Positions 52,558 to 55,069 of a DNA stretch of 55,069 nucleotides are shown here, piece after piece. Origin of the DNA: Geobacillus proteiniphilus. Lineage in GTDB: Bacteria; Bacillota; Bacilli; Bacillales; Anoxybacillaceae. The stretch covers positions 1 through 55,069 of the forward strand of contig NZ_MQMG01000018.1 in the NCBI RefSeq assembly GCF_001908025.1, in the 5' to 3' direction. Numbering within the stretch: position 1 is the stretch's first letter; each line of letters starts with the position of its first letter. Both the position numbers and the translations under genes were made by a program. Below the pieces are notes generated by a model that did no database searches, was not told the DNA's origin, and saw only the letters and a list, made by a program, of their open reading frames with translations.

Positions 52558-52710
52558 AATATCCAAGGCGCGAAAGAACTCCGAATCGTCGGATGCCTAG
52601 GGTTGGGACGACCCGAAGTCACGCTCAGGGAGACGAAAGAATGCTTTCGTCGTGGAACTGAGAAGCTCCCACTTCAAGCAAAGCGAAGTGGGGGTAGTTC
52701 ACATGAATAG
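52558..52710 (+). pseudogene. C-terminal tnpB remnant and right end of a second IS605-type element
   Basis: Open frame reading IQGAKELRIVGCLGLGRPEV then TLRETKECFRRG...EKLPLQAKRSGGSS and a stop; LGRPEVTLRE is typical of TnpB C-termini. The DNA ends in a right-end hairpin CTCCCACTTC/GAAGTGGGGG followed by TAGTTCAC. The end sequence differs from the family at 32668, so it is another IS lineage. No RuvC residues and no left end remain. The 52294-52557 stretch before it is otherwise empty. Confidence 0.7.
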
Positions 52711-52763
52711 TGTATCATAGATTCTCAGCGAAAATATAGACAGAAAGGCGGGAAAAATGAAAC

Positions 52764-52838
52764 ATGAACACGATCTTTTTTGCGGCCAGCCTCATTACAT
52801 TGCTTTACTTTATTTATAGTTGTATCGCCAACGCCTAA
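52764..52838 (+). CDS. Possible small membrane peptide, 24 aa
   Basis: MNTIFFAASLITLLYFIYSC plus four residues: one hydrophobic helix. AGGCGGG lies 10-12 bases upstream of the ATG. A hairpin TCGCCAA/TTGGCGA covers its end and a terminator is at 52911. No known family. It could be a genuine small membrane protein or chance; weak evidence. Confidence 0.3.
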   Translation: MNTIFFAASLITLLYFIYSCIANA

Positions 52839-52910
52839 ACGCTCTTGGCGATCCATCCAGCTCCCTTGGCATTCTGTTGGATGCGAAGGGAGTTTGCGCG
52901 TGAAAACGAC

Positions 52911-52944
52911 AAAAGGAGCCCCGCATCGGGAGCTCCTTTTTAAT
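52911..52944. terminator. Terminator of the 43-aa gene, usable on both strands
   Basis: AAAAGGAGC-CCCG/CGGG-AGCTCCTTTTT stem-loop with A and T runs, overlapping the stop of the minus-strand gene at 52940. Confidence 0.85.
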
Positions 52945-53071
52945 CGATTTTTGTTTTTTTGCGGGCAGAGTCAAGCTCGAACGCGCCTGTCTCCGTCTCC
53001 GTCGTGCCTTGCCCTCGAACATCTGGGGCGCTGACGCCCGTTTTCGAACGATCTTTTTTCCGCTTCGGCAC
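52940..53071 (-). CDS. Small basic hydrophilic protein, 43 aa
   Basis: A 43-residue protein starting (V)PKRKKDRSKTGVSAPDVRG and ending ARKKTKID; no hydrophobic segment, many Lys, Thr and Glu. GGAGGTGATC lies 4-8 bases before the GTG start at 53071, a very strong ribosome site, and a perfect terminator follows. Composition is reminiscent of small spore or nucleic-acid-binding proteins of bacilli, but I do not recognise the family. It lies between brxA and the IS remnant on the minus strand. Confidence 0.65.
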   Translation of the reverse strand: MPKRKKDRSKTGVSAPDVRGQGTTETETGAFELDSARKKTKID

Positions 53072-53154
53072 GCCGATCACCTCCGCCCTTATCGTTCCCG
53101 CCAACGCGCCGTTGTATGCGGAACAAAAGCAGTTTGCTCCTCGCTCGCACCGCA

Positions 53155-53592
53155 TCAGCCGCAATATTTGTCAAACGCAGCCAAAATATTTTCCATCACG
53201 TCCTCCATCGAGTGAAACTCGATGTCTTCGCGCGGAATGAAGTGAACGACTTCTTTTCCTTTTAAGAGCGCCATCGACGGCGAAGACGGCGGATAGCCGA
53301 CAAAGTATTCGCGCATTTTCGCCGTCGCTTCTTTATCTTGGCCGGCAAATACGGTGACGAAATGATCCGGCTTTTTCTCGCTCCGCAGCACCGCCTGCGT
53401 CGCCGCCGGGCGCGCCAATCCAGCGGCGCAGCCGCACACCGAGTTGACAAAGACAAACGTCGTTCCTTCCACTTGTTCCATAAACTGCTCGACTTCCTCG
53501 CTCGTGCGCAATTCGCGGAAGCCGGCGCGGACGAGTTCATCCCGCATCGGCTGCACGAGCTGGCGCATATATTCTTCATACGCCATCGACAT
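53155..53592 (-). CDS. brxA: Bacilliredoxin BrxA (YphP)
   Basis: A 145-aa thioredoxin-like protein of the UPF0403 family. NSVCGCAAGLARPAATQAVL holds the unusual CGC active site; FAGQDKEATAKMREYF and GKEVVHFIPREDIE follow. Bacilliredoxins remove bacillithiol from S-bacillithiolated proteins after oxidative stress. Near-identical start MSMAYEEYMRQLV to B. subtilis YphP fixes ATG 53592; two upstream ATGs overlap the GTGGAGGG ribosome site. Confidence 0.95.
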   Translation of the reverse strand: MSMAYEEYMRQLVQPMRDELVRAGFRELRTSEEVEQFMEQVEGTTFVFVNSVCGCAAGLARPAATQAVLRSEKKPDHFVTVFAGQDKEATAKMREYFVGYPPSSPSMALLKGKEVVHFIPREDIEFHSMEDVMENILAAFDKYCG

Positions 53593-53739
53593 GGCCATCA
53601 TCCCTCCACCCTATAGTCGCTGTGCTATCAGCATACTATACTTCCGGTGCAAAAATCAATGAAGATGACTGCTGTGCTTCCCTATTCACCTTTTCCTGAC
53701 GGCCAAAAAATGATGCCTCAAGCTTCGGCAACATTTCAG

Positions 53740-53776
53740 CAATGACGAATAAAGCCCTGGAGGATGGACTCCAAAG
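53740..53776 (-). terminator. Hairpin downstream of the minus-strand DUF4183 gene
   Basis: AAAGCC-TTGGAG/CTCCA-GGCTTT nested stem then ATTCGTC on the minus strand; T-run weak. No gene lies in the rest of 53593-53833. Confidence 0.5.
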
Positions 53777-53833
53777 GCTTTGCTTGGATTCGGGAACATG
53801 TTCTGAAAAGCGAATGCGCAGACGTAAAGAAAA

Positions 53834-54229
53834 TTAGAAACCCGATTTAATTGTAATAAATTGAAGAATAATCGGCGCACCTTTTGGCGGAGGCTCGGCC
53901 GTCTTCAATGTCAGCTTCCCTTTTTCCACCTCATACAGTTTTTCCGGTTGCAGCACCCCATTAATAAACAAGTTGATCCATGATACATGTTTCGGATCTA
54001 AAATACCGCGGTCGCCGTACTCTCTCAGTTCATCGTCGTCTGTATAGACGGTTTTCACTCCGTCTGATATGGTGTTATACTGGTACGTTTCCGCCTGCAA
54101 GACACGCGGAGGGAAGTGGAGCGCCACACGGAGAGGAATGGTCAGTACAGCATGGGTCCAATCGTATACTTTGGAAGCAGCGATCACATGTTTTGCTGCT
54201 GAAGATGTCCGTTTCATTCGTTTGCTCAC
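53834..54229 (-). CDS. DUF4183 protein (left of divergent pair)
   Basis: A 131-aa protein whose C-terminal 60 residues match DUF4183: [42 protein letters not shown]. The N-terminal part ([45 protein letters not shown]) is typical too. DUF4183 proteins are found mostly in spore-forming Firmicutes; the role is not established. The GTG start at 54229 overlaps the stop of an 18-codon ORF (GTGA), suggesting translational coupling; ATG 54217 with GGGTGA upstream is an alternative. It is divergent from another DUF4183 gene. Confidence 0.8.
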   Translation of the reverse strand: MSKRMKRTSSAAKHVIAASKVYDWTHAVLTIPLRVALHFPPRVLQAETYQYNTISDGVKTVYTDDDELREYGDRGILDPKHVSWINLFINGVLQPEKLYEVEKGKLTLKTAEPPPKGAPIILQFITIKSGF

Positions 54230-54282
54230 CCAAACACACCATATTGTTTCGTGATCATTTCACTCCGCAAGATATTCTGCAT
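54226..54282 (-). CDS. 18-codon leader ORF coupled to DUF4183 gene
   Basis: [21 protein letters not shown] 54282 is preceded by GATGGGAGGTG, a much better ribosome site than the one of the following gene, and its TGA overlaps that gene's GTG. Probably serves to load ribosomes for coupled translation; a regulatory role is possible. Confidence 0.5.
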   Translation of the reverse strand: MQNILRSEMITKQYGVFG

Positions 54283-54657
54283 TAGTATATTCACCTCCCA
54301 TCTCCAAAGTGAATAGCAAACAAAATGGCAGGTTAATGAACGGTAGTAAAAAATCACTATATTCCACTTAATTCCGTCTATTATAACAGGATCATAAAAC
54401 GACCAAATTCGTTTAAAATGTTTGTTTCATATTCAAATTCACTGGTAAAACAGGCTGGTATAGCAGGGCAAAAACATCATTTTTCTCCCATTGCGGCAAT
54501 CGCCGAGCCATCCTCTGTAATTAATCCATACAATAAAATGAACCTATGGCACCGGCTGATTGCCAACAGAGTTCCAGATACTAAAAAGAACGGATGATAA
54601 TTGGCTCAGCTTCGGGGCCACAGCATGTTAAACACAAAATGGAGAAGGGGAGATTGT
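54283..54657. other. Divergent intergenic region between the DUF4183 genes
   Basis: 375 AT-rich bases without a gene. CATACAATA at 54527-54535 fits the sporulation sigma-E/sigma-K -10 (CATANNNTA), about 120 bases before the plus-strand gene; a matching -35 is not evident. A TATAACAGG at about 54380 is the best vegetative-like element. Sporulation control is a guess. Confidence 0.4.
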
Positions 54658-55041
54658 ATGGCTTTACAATTAATTAAATTGTTTGTCGCCGCTACTACCA
54701 CGACAGAGGTTGCACCAGACGTCGCAAGATTTTTTTACATCACAACAGCTGAAATAGCAGAAGGAGCAACCTTAACGATCGACGCAGCCAGCTTTTTGCA
54801 AGACGACGGCAGCCAAGCGACAGAGTTGCCAGCATTGGCAACTAACAATAGCTACTTTAACGTGTACATTAACGGCGTTTTGCAAATGGAAGGGATATCG
54901 ACGTACACTCCAGGAGCTACCGGCGTCGGGTCACTGTCCATTACCGTCCCGACCGGAAGCGGCTCGATTCCAGCTAACACCCCGGTTGTGCTCGAAATTG
55001 TCCAATTCGCTCCAAGCTCCAACACTACTGTGACAACGTAA
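54658..55041 (+). CDS. DUF4183 protein (right of divergent pair)
   Basis: A 127-aa protein rich in Thr, Ala and Val. DUF4183 signature: SYFNVYINGVLQMEGISTYTP, LSITVPTGSG, NTPVVLEIVQFAPS. Begins MALQLIKLFVAATTTTEVAPD. No signal peptide and one predicted all-beta domain. Start ATG 54658 with AGAAGGGGAG upstream. Relatives occur as structural-looking proteins of bacillar spores; function not known. The gene is complete; the window ends 28 bases later. Confidence 0.82.
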   Translation: MALQLIKLFVAATTTTEVAPDVARFFYITTAEIAEGATLTIDAASFLQDDGSQATELPALATNNSYFNVYINGVLQMEGISTYTPGATGVGSLSITVPTGSGSIPANTPVVLEIVQFAPSSNTTVTT

Positions 55042-55069
55042 CAGCAATACTCTTTTCGATCATAAAAAC

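Overview
The window is a piece of a Geobacillus-type chromosome (thermophilic Bacillaceae). Evidence is the B. subtilis-like gene content and order (ypjP-thyA-dfrA ... ilvA-ypmP-ypmQ-ypmR-ypmS; yneT-parE-parC; treP-treA-treR), GC-rich codon use with AT-rich intergenic DNA, strong AGGAGG ribosome sites with many GTG/TTG starts, sigma-A promoters, and IS200/IS605-family TnpB elements. No cell-wide identification beyond the genus is possible from the sequence alone.

Layout. 0.3-6.3 kb (minus): a small unknown gene, a DHH nanoRNase (nrnB/yngD-like), a vWA/MoxR-AAA pair (yojO/yojN-like), replication terminator protein rtp, and purU. 6.3-8.3 kb: hmp and nsrR, divergent around an NsrR-type palindrome. 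8.5-14.7 kb: a stand-alone spermidine synthase, an acyl-CoA dehydrogenase, a class V aminotransferase, a hotdog thioesterase with a promoter/palindrome, and an NhaC-like antiporter. 14.9-19 kb: trehalose operon treP-treA-treR with two TreR palindromes, one exactly filling the -35/-10 spacer, and a cre-like site. 19.2-25.4 kb: a RacA-like MerR/coiled-coil gene, a PilZ gene overlapping parC, then parC, parE and a CoA-binding protein.

25.4-41 kb is the accessory part. It holds a TnpA fragment, aarF and a phasin-like gene, an orphan 5S rRNA-tRNA operon (5S, Val, Ala, Leu, Ser, [tRNA scrap], Thr, Tyr, Ile) with its own promoter and no 16S/23S, a probable type I toxin-antitoxin locus (29-aa TxpA/Fst-like peptide and convergent antisense RNA), grpB, a 350-bp internally deleted IS, a sulfite-oxidase-like molybdoenzyme, an FMN riboswitch with ribU, a threonine synthase gene cleanly split by a 1379-bp TnpB element, pepT, a secreted 5'-nucleotidase, and glnK-amtB with GlnR/TnrA-type boxes. 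In B. subtilis plsY lies next to yneT; here they are about 16 kb apart, on either side of this block.

41-55 kb returns to conserved order: plsY, an RsmF-like RNA methylase, ypmS-ypmR-ypmQ, a DegV remnant, ypmP, ilvA, a hemolysin III remnant, dfrA-thyA, an exported lethal-factor/Pro-Pro-endopeptidase-like protease beside ypjP, an aminotransferase, a second TnpB-type remnant, small ORFs, brxA, and two divergent DUF4183 genes at the right edge.

The most notable observations are the seamless IS insertion in thrC, whose excised joint would be a TnpB target; the type I toxin-antitoxin locus; the orphan 5S-tRNA operon with a tRNA fragment; and the protease/YpjP pair.
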